Below, one piece after another: positions 57,656 through 57,976 of a stretch of 57,976 nucleotides of DNA (position 1 is the stretch's first letter; the number at the start of each line of letters is the position of its first letter). The stretch covers positions 1-57,976 of the forward strand of contig DATIKW010000043.1 in assembly GCA_035477115.1 (NCBI GenBank), in the 5' to 3' direction. This stretch comes from UBA995 sp035477115 (lineage in GTDB: Bacteria > Bacillota > Sulfobacillia > UBA995). Under the pieces are notes generated by a model that made no database searches, was not told the DNA's origin, and saw only the letters and a list, made by a program, of their open reading frames with translations. A program made the translations under genes and the position numbers.

Positions 57656-57976
57656 TCGAGCGCAATCTGGTTGCCGCCGGTCGCATCCGCCAGGAACTCA
57701 CCGACCTGGCGAGGGTCGTGACCCGCGCTGAGCAGGCAATGCGGCTGGCCTCGGAGTGTACGGGACATGATTTCTACCTGGATTCTGCGGCGCTGAACCT
57801 GCACGACTTCTACGCCGGCCTTGAACGCATTTTCCGTCACATTGCACTGGCCGTGGACCGGAGTGTCCCCGGAGGACCGGACTGGCACCGCGATCTCTTG
57901 CGACAAATGTCTGCCAGTCTAGCCCCGGTCCGTCCTCAGGTGATTTCTCCAAGCACCGAGGAAGAATTGGATGAAT
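57652..57976 (+). CDS. HepT-like HEPN protein (partial, cut by window end)
   Basis: The GTG at 57652 overlaps the stop of the double-MNT gene. The 108 residues seen are helical: an N-terminal pair of helices (RIRQELTDLARVVTRAEQAMRLA), then SAALNLHDFYAGLERIFRHIALAVDRSVPGGPDWHRDLLRQMS, a block I recognise from HepT-like proteins that accompany MNT genes. The frame is still open at the edge, with a few residues probably missing. It is a likely second toxin of the locus. Confidence 0.75.
   Translation, partial: MIERNLVAAGRIRQELTDLARVVTRAEQAMRLASECTGHDFYLDSAALNLHDFYAGLERIFRHIALAVDRSVPGGPDWHRDLLRQMSASLAPVRPQVISPSTEEELDE

Overview
The window is a dense, high-GC bacterial chromosome segment of 57,976 bp. 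Its gene content points to an endospore-forming lineage of Bacillota (Clostridia-like, possibly thermophilic). The evidence is a spore-type Lon protease (LonC), a YyaC-type spore protease, Noc plus Soj/Spo0J, the YybS, DUF951, DUF2508 and DUF4446 families, a large Firmicutes-type SRP RNA next to dnaX, a CIRCE-controlled groESL operon, and the rpsF-ssb-rpsR order. GTG and TTG starts are common. The exact genus cannot be read from the sequence.

Layout. 1-3 kb: cell envelope genes (start of an HtrA-like protease, murA, a LysM/M23 peptidase). 3.1-6 kb: tRNA-Thr and tRNA-Gly, purA, a FAD oxidoreductase. 6.2-10.9 kb, plus strand: promoter and CIRCE, groES-groEL, an MFS transporter, a CBS-domain membrane protein. 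10.9-17.3 kb, minus strand: dnaB, lonC, rplI, yybS, a MazG-like gene, rpsR, ssb and rpsF, with a promoter and a structured leader before rpsF. 17.3-25.9 kb: ychF-DUF951, mscS, cvpA, two membrane-associated unknowns, divergent yyaC, a phosphoribosyltransferase, a lipid kinase, bactofilin, M23 peptidase and DUF4446. 26.1-27.4 kb: larC alone. 27.5-32.7 kb: the usual origin-proximal run in reverse (parB, parA, noc, rsmG, jag, yidC, yidD, rnpA, rpmH), but with mnmE and mnmG missing and no dnaA after rpmH. 32.9-38.9 kb: cysE, gltX, DUF2508, recR, ybaB, dnaX, SRP RNA, two tRNA-Ser, tadA. 39-42 kb: a three-gene metabolic cassette (TIM-barrel protein, PanB, opine-dehydrogenase-like protein).

42.2-46.6 kb has visibly lower GC. 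It carries a YwgA-like/HD-phosphohydrolase gene pair, a decayed DUF4338 (DruA-like) fragment and an acetyl-CoA synthetase gene, and it abuts four tRNA genes. 47.2-56.3 kb holds a DUF72 gene, the methionine-salvage pair mtnA-mtnP, the RNA-repair pair rtcB-archease, and gyrA-gyrB. The window ends in a HEPN/nucleotidyltransferase locus: a HEPN gene, a protein with two nucleotidyltransferase domains fused in tandem, and a second, HepT-like gene cut by the window edge.

Five copies of a GC-rich palindrome (AGGGGCGGGTT / AACCCGCCCCT arms) sit only between genes. One copy has a paired substitution in both arms that keeps the stem intact. The most unusual elements are the double-nucleotidyltransferase HEPN locus, the PanB cassette, the YwgA-like/HD pair with its DruA-like remnant, and the dispersed palindrome.
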